Notes under the pieces: generated by a model
Databases searched by the model: none
Told to the model about the DNA's origin: nothing
Seen by the model: the letters and a program-made list of their open reading frames with translations, nothing else
In this document: positions 18,890 to 28,506 of the stretch, piece after piece
Layout: each line of letters starts with the position of its first letter
Numbering within the stretch: position 1 is the first letter of the stretch
From: Bacteroidota bacterium
GTDB lineage: Bacteria; Bacteroidota; Bacteroidia; Bacteroidales; JAAUTT01
DNA length: 64,000 bases
Direction: 5' to 3'
Assembly: GCA_021779665.1 (NCBI GenBank)
Contig: JAJYAG010000001.1
Coordinates: 1 to 64,000 of the forward strand
Program-made: the position numbers and the translations under genes

Positions 18890-20929
18890 ATGTATAACAG
18901 ATTAATAAACAAAGGTTTAATTTTAGGAATGATGGTATGTTGTTTTGCCGCATGTAAAAGCGAGAAGACTTCGCCTCCAGCAATCAATGCAAGCGATTTG
19001 GATGTTTCTGTAAAGCCGCAGGACGATTTTTACAGGTATGCCAATGGAGGATGGATGAAAGCAAATCCCCTTACCGAAGAATTTTCACGTTATGGCTCTT
19101 TCGACAAGTTGCGTGAAGATAACGACAGTATGCTGCACAGTCTTGTGGACGAACTGGCCAAAGGTCAGGGTGAAAGTGGCCCTGTTGCCCGCAAGATAGG
19201 TGATTTCTTTGCTTCGGGTATGGATACCGCTTTAATTGAGAAAGAAGGTATTAAGCCATTGCAACCTTATTTTGATAAGATCGATCAACTTAAGACCAAT
19301 GCTGATGTTCAGAAATTGATTGCTGAGTTTCATAAAATGGGTATTGGCTCATTATTCAATTTTTCTGGCGATATCGACAGCAAAAACAGCGAAATGGTGA
19401 TCGGAACTTTTTACCAGGGTGGTCTTGGTCTTTCCGACCGCGACTATTATGTTAGCAACGAAAAACGTGCTGTTGAAATCCGCACTGAATATGTAAATCA
19501 CCTCCAGCGCATGTTTCAGCTCTTAGGTAATTCAAAGGAAGTTGCTGCTGCAAAGGCCGAAAGGATTATGAAACTTGAAACCCAGCTTGCGTCTTCGTCG
19601 TTTACACGTCTGGAACAACGCGATCCTGAAAAGAATTACAATAAAAAGTCTCTTGCTGAAGTAAAAAAACTTCTTTCTTCATTCGACCTCGATGGTTATT
19701 TCGGAAATATTGGTTTGTCTAATCCAGGCGATCTCAATGTTGCCCAGGTGAAATTCTTCACCGATCTTAATGTTCTTTTCCCAAAAGTAGATATGGAAAC
19801 GTGGAAGGATTACCTGACATGGAATCTTATTCATGGTACTGCCCGTTATGTGAATGCAGATTTCTCCAACGAACATTTTGCTTTTTACGGGAAATTTCTG
19901 TCCGGTCAGCCAAAAGACAAAGCACGCTGGAAAAGAGTGCTTGCTGCTACCGACAATACCATTGGTGAAGCTCTGGGACAAATGTTCGTTAAAAAATATT
20001 TCCCTCCTGAAGCCAAAGAACGTATGCTGAAACTGGTTGAAAATCTGAGGGGAAGTCTTGCCGATCGTATTAAAAACCTCGATTGGATGGGTGATTCGAC
20101 CAAACAAAAAGCTTTGGAAAAACTGGCTGCCATTCGCGTTAAAATAGGCTATCCTGACAAATGGAGAGATTTCAGCGGACTCAATATCGAGCGCAAGGCT
20201 TATGTTTTAAATGTTTTGGAAGGTTCGAAGTTCGAAACCGAATATCAGCTTAAAAAAATTGGTAAACCGGTTGATAAGGACGAGTGGTTTATGACTCCGC
20301 AAACTGTAAATGCTTATTACAGTCCGAATATGAACGAAATCTGCTTCCCTGCAGGTATTCTCCAACCCCCGTTTTTCTTTATGAATGCTGACGATGCTGT
20401 GAATTATGGCGCTATAGGCGTGGTTATCGGTCACGAAATTACCCATGGTTTCGACGATCAGGGCCGTCTGTTTGATAAAGCTGGTAATCTCACCAACTGG
20501 TGGACCGAAGAGGATACCAAACGTTTTAATGAACGTTCTGAAGTGCTTGTAAATCAGTTCAATAACTTTACAGTGCTCGATTCAGTGAAAGCCGATGGTA
20601 AATTGACGTTGGGCGAGAATATAGCCGACCTTGGTGGCTTGAACATATCTTATTATGCTTTGCAAAAATCGCTGAAAGAAAATCCTGCTAAGGAAAAGAT
20701 TGATGGATTTACTCCGGAGCAACGCTTCTTCCTTGCTTATGCTCATGTTTGGGGTCAGAATATCCGTAACGAGGAAATTCTACGCCGTACAAAAGAAGAT
20801 GTTCATTCTCTGGGCGAATTTCGTGTGAATGGTCCTTTGCCCAATTTACCCGAATTTTATGCTGCTTTTGGCATAAAGGAAGGGGATAAGATGTATCTTG
20901 CTCAGGATAAAAGAGCGATAATCTGGTAG
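18890..20929 (+). CDS. M13 family zinc metallopeptidase (neprilysin/PepO-like), lipoprotein
   Basis: VIGHEITHGFDDQGR, ENIADLGGL; lipobox CFAAC. Start set at ATG 18890 because the ORF-track start lies inside the upstream terminator. Confidence 0.93.
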   Translation: MYNRLINKGLILGMMVCCFAACKSEKTSPPAINASDLDVSVKPQDDFYRYANGGWMKANPLTEEFSRYGSFDKLREDNDSMLHSLVDELAKGQGESGPVARKIGDFFASGMDTALIEKEGIKPLQPYFDKIDQLKTNADVQKLIAEFHKMGIGSLFNFSGDIDSKNSEMVIGTFYQGGLGLSDRDYYVSNEKRAVEIRTEYVNHLQRMFQLLGNSKEVAAAKAERIMKLETQLASSSFTRLEQRDPEKNYNKKSLAEVKKLLSSFDLDGYFGNIGLSNPGDLNVAQVKFFTDLNVLFPKVDMETWKDYLTWNLIHGTARYVNADFSNEHFAFYGKFLSGQPKDKARWKRVLAATDNTIGEALGQMFVKKYFPPEAKERMLKLVENLRGSLADRIKNLDWMGDSTKQKALEKLAAIRVKIGYPDKWRDFSGLNIERKAYVLNVLEGSKFETEYQLKKIGKPVDKDEWFMTPQTVNAYYSPNMNEICFPAGILQPPFFFMNADDAVNYGAIGVVIGHEITHGFDDQGRLFDKAGNLTNWWTEEDTKRFNERSEVLVNQFNNFTVLDSVKADGKLTLGENIADLGGLNISYYALQKSLKENPAKEKIDGFTPEQRFFLAYAHVWGQNIRNEEILRRTKEDVHSLGEFRVNGPLPNLPEFYAAFGIKEGDKMYLAQDKRAIIW

Positions 20930-21048
20930 GCGATAGTTTTTAGTGGTTTAGGTATCAGGAAATACAAAGAGTTTTCAACAAAGAGAGATTTTGTATGTTT
21001 ATGTTATCCTAAACACCTAAATTGCTAACGCCTAAACAGCTATACAAA

Positions 21049-21624
21049 ATGGAAACAAATTCATGTCTATGGCCGGGCGAACATCGCCTGGCCATTTTAT
21101 ATCACGATAACGAATGGGGCGTTCCGGTCCACGACGATCGCAAGCATTTCGAATTTTTAGTGCTCGATGCTTTTCAGGCTGGATTGAGCTGGAATACAAT
21201 TCTGAACAAACGCGAAAACTTCCGCACAGCCTTTGATAATTTCGATTATCAAAAAATAGCCGGCTACGACCAGGATAAGGTAGATGAACTGATGAACAAT
21301 GCTGGCATCATTCGTAATAAAGCTAAAATTTTGGCTACCATTTCCAATGCTAAGGCTTTTATGGAAGTGCAGAAGGAGTTTGGCTCCTTCGATAAATTTA
21401 TCTGGGGTTTTGTAAATGGTAAACCAATAATAAACCAACATCAATCCTTACAAAATGCTCCGGCCCGCACTGTGGTTTCTGACACCATGAGTAAAGCTTT
21501 GGTTAAAAGAGGGTTTAAGTTCGTGGGTTCAACCATTTGTTATGCTTATATGCAGGCCGCCGGACTTGTTAACGATCATCTTGTTTCGTGCAATCGTTAT
21601 CACGAAGTGCAGAAATTCTATTAA
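21049..21624 (+). CDS. tag: DNA-3-methyladenine glycosylase I
   Basis: CLWPGEHRLAILYHDNEWGVPVHDDRKHFEFLVLDAFQAGLSW, VGSTICYAYMQAAGLVNDHLVSC. Confidence 0.92.
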   Translation: METNSCLWPGEHRLAILYHDNEWGVPVHDDRKHFEFLVLDAFQAGLSWNTILNKRENFRTAFDNFDYQKIAGYDQDKVDELMNNAGIIRNKAKILATISNAKAFMEVQKEFGSFDKFIWGFVNGKPIINQHQSLQNAPARTVVSDTMSKALVKRGFKFVGSTICYAYMQAAGLVNDHLVSCNRYHEVQKFY

Positions 21625-21696
21625 ATTTGCTTTTTCTCAAAAGGAGGTGAAATAGTCGGTAAAGATTATGGATATTTTCCTGAAAAAAATGAGCAG

Positions 21697-21921
21697 ATGA
21701 ATCATATTGGCAGGTTGATTATAATTATCGGAGTATTTTTCGTTATTGTAGGCGTTGTTGTCTATTTCTGGGGTGATAAATTTTCATGGCTGGGACGTTT
21801 ACCCGGCGATATCCGGGTTGAAAAAGAGAACTTCCGCTTCTATTTTCCTATTACAACTATGATTATCATTAGTGTTGTTGTCAGTCTTCTGATCCGACTC
21901 TTTCAGAGGTTCTTTAATTAA
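21697..21921 (+). CDS. DUF2905 family membrane protein
   Basis: GRLPGDIRVEKENFRFYFPITTMIIISVVVSL. Confidence 0.85.
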   Translation: MNHIGRLIIIIGVFFVIVGVVVYFWGDKFSWLGRLPGDIRVEKENFRFYFPITTMIIISVVVSLLIRLFQRFFN

Positions 21922-22019
21922 CATGAAAACTGCTTATTTCTTCGAAATACCAATTAATTTCACATAATATGTGCCGATAGAATCGGTAATTGGGTCCAAA
22001 ACAATTTAATTATTTTCTG

Positions 22020-22952
22020 ATGAATATTGTATTTCTTGATGCGAAAACAATGGGAGAGGTGCCTAACCTCAAAATGCTTGAAAAGTCAGGCAATTATACT
22101 TCTTACCCTATAACCTTGCCACATGAACGAAAGGAACGTATTAAGACAGCCGATATCGTCATCACCTGCAAAGTGATTATCGACAGGGAGATGATAGATT
22201 CGTGTCCGGGTTTAAAGCTCATTTGTGTGGCCGCAACAGGAACCAATAATGTGGATGTGGAATATGCTCACTCGAAGGGGATTGCTGTAAAAAATGTGGC
22301 TGGCTATTCAAGTGAAAGCGTAGCTCAGCTCACGGTTTCAATGGTGCTGGCTTTGGTTAGCCGTATCGGGTATTACGATAACTTTGTAAAAAGTGGCGAT
22401 TACTCCAGGAGTGACATGTTTACACATTATGGACCCAGGTTTTTCGAGTTGAAAGGTAAAAATCTGGGGATTATCGGTTTGGGTAACATTGGAGCCAGAG
22501 TTGCCGAAATCTTCTCAGCTTTTGGATTGAATATTTTTTACCATTCTGTATCAGGGAAAAATATATCCGATAAGTATAAGCATCTGGATTTAAATAAATT
22601 ATTATCCACATCCGATATAATTACTATACATTGTCCCCTTAACTCTCAAACCAAAAATCTAATCCATAAAGGAAACATTTCTTTGATGAAACCCGATGCA
22701 ATTCTGGTCAATATGGCACGCGGAGGAATTGTAAATGAGAGTGATATTGTTACTGCTTTAAATTCAGGCCAGATTGGTGCTTTCGGAACTGATGTTTTCG
22801 AGAAAGAGCCTATTCCTGCTGATAGTCCGTTTTACCAGCTAAACAGTAAGGATAATGTTATTTTTACTCCTCACATTGCATGGACAAGCGTGGAGGCAAG
22901 GACTCTTCTAATTGAGAAGTTGGTGGATAATATTAAAACCTTTTCAGCCTGA
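22020..22952 (+). CDS. D-2-hydroxyacid dehydrogenase
   Basis: GKNLGIIGLGNIGARVA, IHCPLNSQTKNLI, NMARGGIVNESDI, TPHIAW; start set at ATG 22020. Confidence 0.92.
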   Translation: MNIVFLDAKTMGEVPNLKMLEKSGNYTSYPITLPHERKERIKTADIVITCKVIIDREMIDSCPGLKLICVAATGTNNVDVEYAHSKGIAVKNVAGYSSESVAQLTVSMVLALVSRIGYYDNFVKSGDYSRSDMFTHYGPRFFELKGKNLGIIGLGNIGARVAEIFSAFGLNIFYHSVSGKNISDKYKHLDLNKLLSTSDIITIHCPLNSQTKNLIHKGNISLMKPDAILVNMARGGIVNESDIVTALNSGQIGAFGTDVFEKEPIPADSPFYQLNSKDNVIFTPHIAWTSVEARTLLIEKLVDNIKTFSA

Positions 22953-22999
22953 GTAGTTTAATGTAGTTTATTCTTCGAAAAGTCTTTATCATTTTTAGT

Positions 23000-23368
23000 A
23001 TGCGTGGATTATATGCAATTCTCTTTCTTGTAGTTTCCAATGTATTTATGACATTCGCCTGGTATGGCCATCTGAAATTTAAAGAATGGACATGGTTTAA
23101 ACATACCGGTTTGTTTACCATTATTTTGCTGAGTTGGGGAATGGCCTTTTTTGAATATTGTTTTCAGGTTCCGGCTAACAGAATAGGATTTAAAGGTAAT
23201 GGAGGACCGTTTTCACTAATAGAATTAAAAGTAATTCAGGAGGTTTTAACACTGACGGTTTTTACAATTTTTTCTCTGATTTTCTTTAAAAATGAGACCT
23301 TTAAATGGAATCATTTTGTAGGTTTTATTTTTCTTATACTGGCCGTATATTTTATTTTCAAAAAGTAA
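23000..23368 (+). CDS. DMT family protein (DUF486)
   Basis: NVFMTFAWYGHLKF, WGMAFFEYCFQVPANRIG. Confidence 0.88.
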   Translation: MRGLYAILFLVVSNVFMTFAWYGHLKFKEWTWFKHTGLFTIILLSWGMAFFEYCFQVPANRIGFKGNGGPFSLIELKVIQEVLTLTVFTIFSLIFFKNETFKWNHFVGFIFLILAVYFIFKK

Positions 23369-23506
23369 CGAAGCTTTCTTGTTTTTATTATATTGCAGCG
23401 GTATAATTTTTAATATATTTATACAAATTTGAAAGTACTTTAGAAGAAGTAGTTATTTAGCATTAACATTATTTGGGAAACGAGTGTTTATTATTTGTAA
23501 TGATCT

Positions 23507-23887
23507 ATGATGAATAGCTGGGAAAATAAAAAGATTTTGATTGCTGAGGATGAGGAGACAAACTACTTGTTTATTGAAGCAATTCTTGAGGACACAAAAG
23601 CTGAGTTGTTGTGGGCAAGAAATGGATGTGATGCTGTTGATATTTTTAATAAGCAGAACGACATCGACTTGATCTTAATGGATATCAAGATGCCGGAAAT
23701 GGACGGAATAACTGCCACAAAGCAAATTCGTGAAAAAAACACCACTATTCCTATCATTGCTCAAACGGCATATGCCATGTCGGAAGATAAAACCAAATGT
23801 TTAAATGCCGGATGCGACGATTATTTAACCAAGCCAATCAATCACAAAGTTTTGTTGGCTACCATTGAAAAATATCTTACGCGATAA
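23507..23887 (+). CDS. Stand-alone response regulator (receiver domain only)
   Basis: ILIAEDEETN, LILMDIKMPEMDGITATKQIR, PIIAQTAYAM, CDDYLTKPIN; no output domain. Confidence 0.93.
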   Translation: MMNSWENKKILIAEDEETNYLFIEAILEDTKAELLWARNGCDAVDIFNKQNDIDLILMDIKMPEMDGITATKQIREKNTTIPIIAQTAYAMSEDKTKCLNAGCDDYLTKPINHKVLLATIEKYLTR

Positions 23888-23892
23888 CATAA

Positions 23893-23928
23893 AAAAAGCC
23901 CCCGGAATTCAAATTCCGGGGGCTTTTT
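23893..23928. terminator. Bidirectional intrinsic terminator
   Basis: AAAAAGCCCCCGGAATT-CA-AATTCCGGGGGCTTTTT, 17-bp perfect stem between convergent genes. Confidence 0.95.
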
Positions 23929-23943
23929 GCTTTATCCTGTTTT

Positions 23944-24516
23944 TTAATGATTACAGCTTCCTTCATCTCCACAACCACAGCCATGATTGTCATGTCCGTC
24001 GCCGCAGCCACAACCGCCGCAACCACCTGAATTGTGAATATGTCCATGGTTCAGCTCTTCTTCTGTAGCTTCGCGAACTCCAACAACTGTACCTGCAAAA
24101 AATAAATCTTCATCAGCAAGTGGATGGTTAAAGTCCATTTTTACAGAATTGTCCGATACATTTACAACAATACCATTTAAACGGTTTCCGTCGCCATCCA
24201 TCATGGGAATTGCATTGCCTTCCTTAACCATCTCAGCATCAAACTTTCCGTCAACCATGAAAACGTCTTTAGGAACATCTACGATTGCTTCATCGGACGA
24301 TACTCCGTATGCTTCTTCACTTTTCAGCATAAAATCGAAGGAATCGCCAACCTTTAAACCACTGATATTTGATTCAAATTTCGGAAGAAGATTACCTACA
24401 CCGTATATAAAAGTCAGGGGATTGGAGTCATTGAGTTTCTCAACTATTTCGCCCTCTTTTCCGTCGACACGTAATTCATAAACAAGCGATACAACTTTGT
24501 TTTTTGCTATTTCCAT
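23944..24516 (-). CDS. slyD: FKBP-type peptidyl-prolyl isomerase, SlyD-like, with His/Cys-rich metal-binding tail
   Basis: FIYGVGNLLPKFESNISGLKVGD; C-terminus HGHIHNSGGCGGCGCGDGHDNHGCGCGDEGSCNH. Confidence 0.9.
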   Translation of the reverse strand: MEIAKNKVVSLVYELRVDGKEGEIVEKLNDSNPLTFIYGVGNLLPKFESNISGLKVGDSFDFMLKSEEAYGVSSDEAIVDVPKDVFMVDGKFDAEMVKEGNAIPMMDGDGNRLNGIVVNVSDNSVKMDFNHPLADEDLFFAGTVVGVREATEEELNHGHIHNSGGCGGCGCGDGHDNHGCGCGDEGSCNH

Positions 24517-24727
24517 TTTTACATTTATTTTTAAAAAGTACAAAGAAAACTGTTTCTTACGAAGCAGCCAAATTATTTGGTTTTAAATATTTTTTAAATA
24601 AAAACACAACTACAGTAATATTTGTTCATTGATAAAATCTTAAAACCCGCTTGGTGAAACCTTTTTAAAGATTAATTGTTTGCAATAATAGTTATGATTT
24701 TTCACTAATCCTTATTAATTATTTTCT

Positions 24728-24928
24728 ATGAAAGGCAAAGTAAAATGGTTTGATTCCGCAAAAGGTTATGGTTTCATTCAATCGGACGAGGGCAAAGATA
24801 TTTTTGTCCATTACACTGGTATTGAAAGAGATGGGTTTAAAGCCCTGCAGCAGGGGCAGGAAGTCAGTTTTCAGATAGCTGACGGAAAAAGAGGCCCCCA
24901 GGCAACGAAAGTTAAGATTGTAGATTAG
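24728..24928 (+). CDS. Cold-shock domain protein
   Basis: MKGKVKWFDSAKGYGFIQSDEGKDIFVHYTGI. Confidence 0.96.
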   Translation: MKGKVKWFDSAKGYGFIQSDEGKDIFVHYTGIERDGFKALQQGQEVSFQIADGKRGPQATKVKIVD

Positions 24929-24982
24929 TAGAGATAATAGTGTTGATAGATATAAATTCCCGCAATCTTTTGTGACTCATAC

Positions 24983-25006
24983 AAAATGCCCTGAAAAGGG
25001 CATTTT
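24983..25006. terminator. Bidirectional terminator
   Basis: AAAATGCCCT-GAAA-AGGGCATTTT perfect 10-bp stem with tetraloop. Confidence 0.9.
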
Positions 25007-25008
25007 TG

Positions 25009-25608
25009 TTAAAAATCAAAACCTATTTTAAAAATCGGATTGGAATAAGGTGAATTGGTTGTTTCATTGAGGTTCCACATAATTAGCATATAAATACTGG
25101 ACCGTCTTCCGATTGCTTGTTTTATACCTCCTCCAACCAAAAAACTTTCAATCCAAAACCTTCCGTCCGGAGGATAGTTAGGATATTCAAAGTGTTTTCT
25201 TTCCAGGCTTAATTGTTCATATTCCGCTTGTCCAATAATTGAAATGCCGTTTCCAATACCGAAGGTTGCTCCCATATCCTTAATTAATGCTAACCGGGTA
25301 AAGAGGTTAAAGCCGTAAATGTGCGTTTCAATAGGAGCTACAGGGAATCCGTAATAATTGTAGGTGGTTTTTTTGTTATAGTATTCATAAGTAATTCCCA
25401 CACCAGCACTCCAGCGCGGATAAATGTAATACCCTACATGAGGGGACACTTCAATATCGGTTATGGTTCCAAACTGAAGTCCAACATTCCCTCCAACATA
25501 CATGCGGTCCCATAATTTTGGCTTTTCTTTCTTGGGTTGCTGGGCCAAAACAGTGGCAGAAAAAATCAGACTTAAAAATATTGTAAAATATATGTTATTG
25601 ATTTTCAT
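25009..25608 (-). CDS. Outer membrane beta-barrel-like protein
   Basis: Signal peptide; MYVGGNVGLQFGTITDIEVSPHVGYYIYPRWSAGVGITYEY; C-terminal FKIGFDF. Confidence 0.75.
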   Translation of the reverse strand: MKINNIYFTIFLSLIFSATVLAQQPKKEKPKLWDRMYVGGNVGLQFGTITDIEVSPHVGYYIYPRWSAGVGITYEYYNKKTTYNYYGFPVAPIETHIYGFNLFTRLALIKDMGATFGIGNGISIIGQAEYEQLSLERKHFEYPNYPPDGRFWIESFLVGGGIKQAIGRRSSIYMLIMWNLNETTNSPYSNPIFKIGFDF

Positions 25609-25812
25609 TTTATTTAAAATTTTTAATTCTTCAGAAAATATAAATAACTTTATTTAATGAAACTTAATGCCATTTTATATTTTTTTGTAATTTACATGGT
25701 GTAAAAATAGTGAAAAACATATACGAAAGATATATTGTTTGGAGCATTCTTTACAAAATGAATACCAGAAAAAACCTGCTTAGAGGTTAGGTTTGTATTA
25801 ATAAAAATTTTA

Positions 25813-26523
25813 ATGAACGTAGTTATAACAGGAGCCAGTCGGGGGATAGGTTTTCAACTGGCACAGCATTTTGCCCGTTCAGGTGCAAAGAAGATTATAG
25901 GAATTTCCCGCAACTATAAGCAATTGTGCAGCTTAAAGGAAATTTGCCATGAAAAATATCCGCAAACGGAGTTTTTAGCTGTTGCTTACGATCTTCAGGG
26001 TATCATGCAGAATGAGCCTCAGTTGGCAGGACTTATCAAGCAGAATCTCAGCTCTGTTGATATTCTTGTTAATAATGCAGGACTTTTAAATCCAAAGCCA
26101 TTCGAAAGTGCCTCTGCCGATGATATCATGCGCATTTTCAATGTCAATTATTATGGGCCTGCGCTCCTTACCAAAAACCTGATGCCCCTTTTAAAAGCTG
26201 CGCATGGTCATGTTGTTAATATCACAAGCATGGGAGGTTTCCAGGGAAGTGCAAAATTCAAAGGACTTTCTCATTATAGCGCAAGCAAAGCTGCACTCAC
26301 AGTCCTGACTGAATGTCTGGCAGAGGAATATAAAAGTGAAGGCGTCTCTTTTAACGCGTTGGCCTTGGGTTCGGTGCAAACCGAAATGCTTGAAGAAGCT
26401 TTTCCCGGCATAACAGCCCCCTTAAAACCTGAAGAAGTCGCTGAATTTATTGTCGATTTTGCTATAAATGGAAAGAAGTACTTTAACGGGAAGGTACTAC
26501 CAGTATCTATTTCAACACCTTAG
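25813..26523 (+). CDS. SDR family oxidoreductase
   Basis: TGASRGIG, NNAG, YSASKAAL. Confidence 0.93.
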   Translation: MNVVITGASRGIGFQLAQHFARSGAKKIIGISRNYKQLCSLKEICHEKYPQTEFLAVAYDLQGIMQNEPQLAGLIKQNLSSVDILVNNAGLLNPKPFESASADDIMRIFNVNYYGPALLTKNLMPLLKAAHGHVVNITSMGGFQGSAKFKGLSHYSASKAALTVLTECLAEEYKSEGVSFNALALGSVQTEMLEEAFPGITAPLKPEEVAEFIVDFAINGKKYFNGKVLPVSISTP

Positions 26524-27596
26524 ACGTAAACTTTAATTTCGGTCTCATGCATTAAAACCCGATAGGCATTTAATGCAAGCGCCCGCATTTCATCTTCTCC
26601 GGGATAGATAAAAACCGGTGCGATAAAATGTATTTTTTTGGTGATATAATCCATTAAGGTTTTATTGTGAGCTAATCCTCCGGTAATCAAAATATTATCA
26701 ACTTCCCCGTTAAGCACAGCAGCCATAGCTCCTATGTATTTTGAAATCTGATAACCTAAGGTGTTTTGCAATAGCAAGGCCTGGGGATCACCTTCTTTGG
26801 CTTTAGCCTCTATAACCATCGCATCATTGGTGCCAAAATAGGCAACAAAACCACCCTCGCCGGTAACCATTTTTTTGAGGGTATCCTGCGTATATTCACC
26901 GCTAAAACAAGCTTTGATTAAATCGCCGACCGGCAAAGTGCCGCTGCGTTCGGGCGAAAGCGGTCCCTCTCCATCGAGTGCCTGGTTTACGTCTATGACT
27001 TTCCCTTTCAGGTGGGCTCCTACGGAAACGCCACCTCCAAGATGTGCAACAATTAAATTAAGTTCTTCGTAATGTTTTCCTATACTTTTTGCATGGATAC
27101 GGGCTGTCGCTTTTTGGTTAAGCGCATGAAAAACAGAGCGCCGCGTAAATTGCGGTAACCCGGTAAGCCGTGCTTCGTTGCAAAGCTCGTCCACCACAAC
27201 CGGATCGGCAATATAGGCTTTGGCTCCGGGAAGTTCCCTGGCAATATCATCGGCAATTAATGCTCCCAGGTTGCTGGCATGCTCTCCATACTGGCACGAC
27301 AGCAAATCATTTTTCATGGGTTTATTAACCTCGTAAACACCTGATGGAATAGGTTTTAACAAACCGCCACGTCCTATGACGATTTCAATTTTTTCAATAT
27401 TGACCCCGGCACTTTTAAGTTCGGAGAGTATAATTGCCTTACGGAAAGAAAATTGATTGATAACGTTTGGAAAGTTCTTTAGCTCTTCTGAAGTGTGTTT
27501 AATATTTTTTACAAATACCGACTTAATATTGTCGTATACAGCAATTTTGGTTGAAGTAGAACCTGGGTTAATAGCTAGTATAAGCCTGTTTTCCAT
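26520..27596 (-). CDS. buk: Butyrate kinase
   Basis: LAINPGSTSTKIAVYD, AHLGGGVSVGAHLKGKVIDVNQALDGEGPLSPERSG; downstream of ptb-like gene. Confidence 0.92.
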   Translation of the reverse strand: MENRLILAINPGSTSTKIAVYDNIKSVFVKNIKHTSEELKNFPNVINQFSFRKAIILSELKSAGVNIEKIEIVIGRGGLLKPIPSGVYEVNKPMKNDLLSCQYGEHASNLGALIADDIARELPGAKAYIADPVVVDELCNEARLTGLPQFTRRSVFHALNQKATARIHAKSIGKHYEELNLIVAHLGGGVSVGAHLKGKVIDVNQALDGEGPLSPERSGTLPVGDLIKACFSGEYTQDTLKKMVTGEGGFVAYFGTNDAMVIEAKAKEGDPQALLLQNTLGYQISKYIGAMAAVLNGEVDNILITGGLAHNKTLMDYITKKIHFIAPVFIYPGEDEMRALALNAYRVLMHETEIKVYV

Positions 27597-27600
27597 TAAA

Positions 27601-28497
27601 TTATGTCAATAATGTTGCTAAGGCTATCGAATATAGTTTACTTTCCTCTGTATCGGCTCTTGATGTGAGTACCACCGGAACACTGGCTCCAACAACTACT
27701 GCTGCTGTTTTGGCTCCACCCAGGAATATAAGTGATTTATATAAAACATTACCGGCATCTAGATTATGGACTACAAGCAAATCGGCATCTCCGGCCACAT
27801 CACTTATAATTCCCTTGTGTTCTGCAGCTTCCCTGGATACGGCATTATCTAAAGCAAGCGGACCATCTACCATACAGCCTTTAATCTGGCCTCTCCGGTT
27901 CATGGTTGCCAGAATAGCCGCATGTTCTGTCGATTCTATTTTACTGTTAACTGTCTCAACAGGACAAACCATGGCTACCTTGGGAACAGGGCATCCTAAC
28001 TTGTGAAAGACCTCGGCAGCATTTGAGATCAGACTGATTTTTTCATCCAGGGTAGGTGCAATATTCATTGCAGCATCTGTTAACCCTAAAATTTTATGAT
28101 AATGCATGGTCTGAAAAAGTGCTACATGACTTAAAACCTGACTTTTTCTGATGCCTTTTTCTTTGTCGAGTATTGCTTTTAGCAGGGCAGCTGTGGAAAC
28201 AAAGCCTTTCATGAGAAGTTCTGCTTTTTTTTCTTTTACAAGCTGAACAGCAAGTCGGGCAGACTCAGCCGGGTCATTCTCGGGGATAAGCTTAAATCCT
28301 GAAATATCGAAATCTATTTTTTTGCAATAGTCTTCAATTTTGTTTTTATTACCTATAAACAAAGGCTCAATAATGCCTTCCTTCACGCCATCATGAATTG
28401 CTGATATAACTGCTTCATCTTCTGCAGCAGCAACGGCAATGATTTTTTTTCGTTGTTTCTTCGATTCGTTTAATAATGATTCAAAATTTGATATCAT
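27601..28497 (-). CDS. ptb: Phosphate acyl(butyryl)transferase
   Basis: PTA/PTB family; KVAMVCPVETVNSKIESTEHAAIL, MVDGPLALDNAVS; adjacent to buk. Confidence 0.88.
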   Translation of the reverse strand: MISNFESLLNESKKQRKKIIAVAAAEDEAVISAIHDGVKEGIIEPLFIGNKNKIEDYCKKIDFDISGFKLIPENDPAESARLAVQLVKEKKAELLMKGFVSTAALLKAILDKEKGIRKSQVLSHVALFQTMHYHKILGLTDAAMNIAPTLDEKISLISNAAEVFHKLGCPVPKVAMVCPVETVNSKIESTEHAAILATMNRRGQIKGCMVDGPLALDNAVSREAAEHKGIISDVAGDADLLVVHNLDAGNVLYKSLIFLGGAKTAAVVVGASVPVVLTSRADTEESKLYSIALATLLT

Positions 28498-28506
28498 AAT
28501 AGTATT

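Noticed and set aside
23944-24516. His/Cys-rich tail as a novel metal protein
   Set aside because: Such tails are known in SlyD-type PPIases, so this is ordinary
24517-24727. Cold-shock 5' UTR as a new RNA thermosensor
   Set aside because: Long AT-rich leader before the cold-shock gene is expected; no distinct conserved structure could be seen by eye
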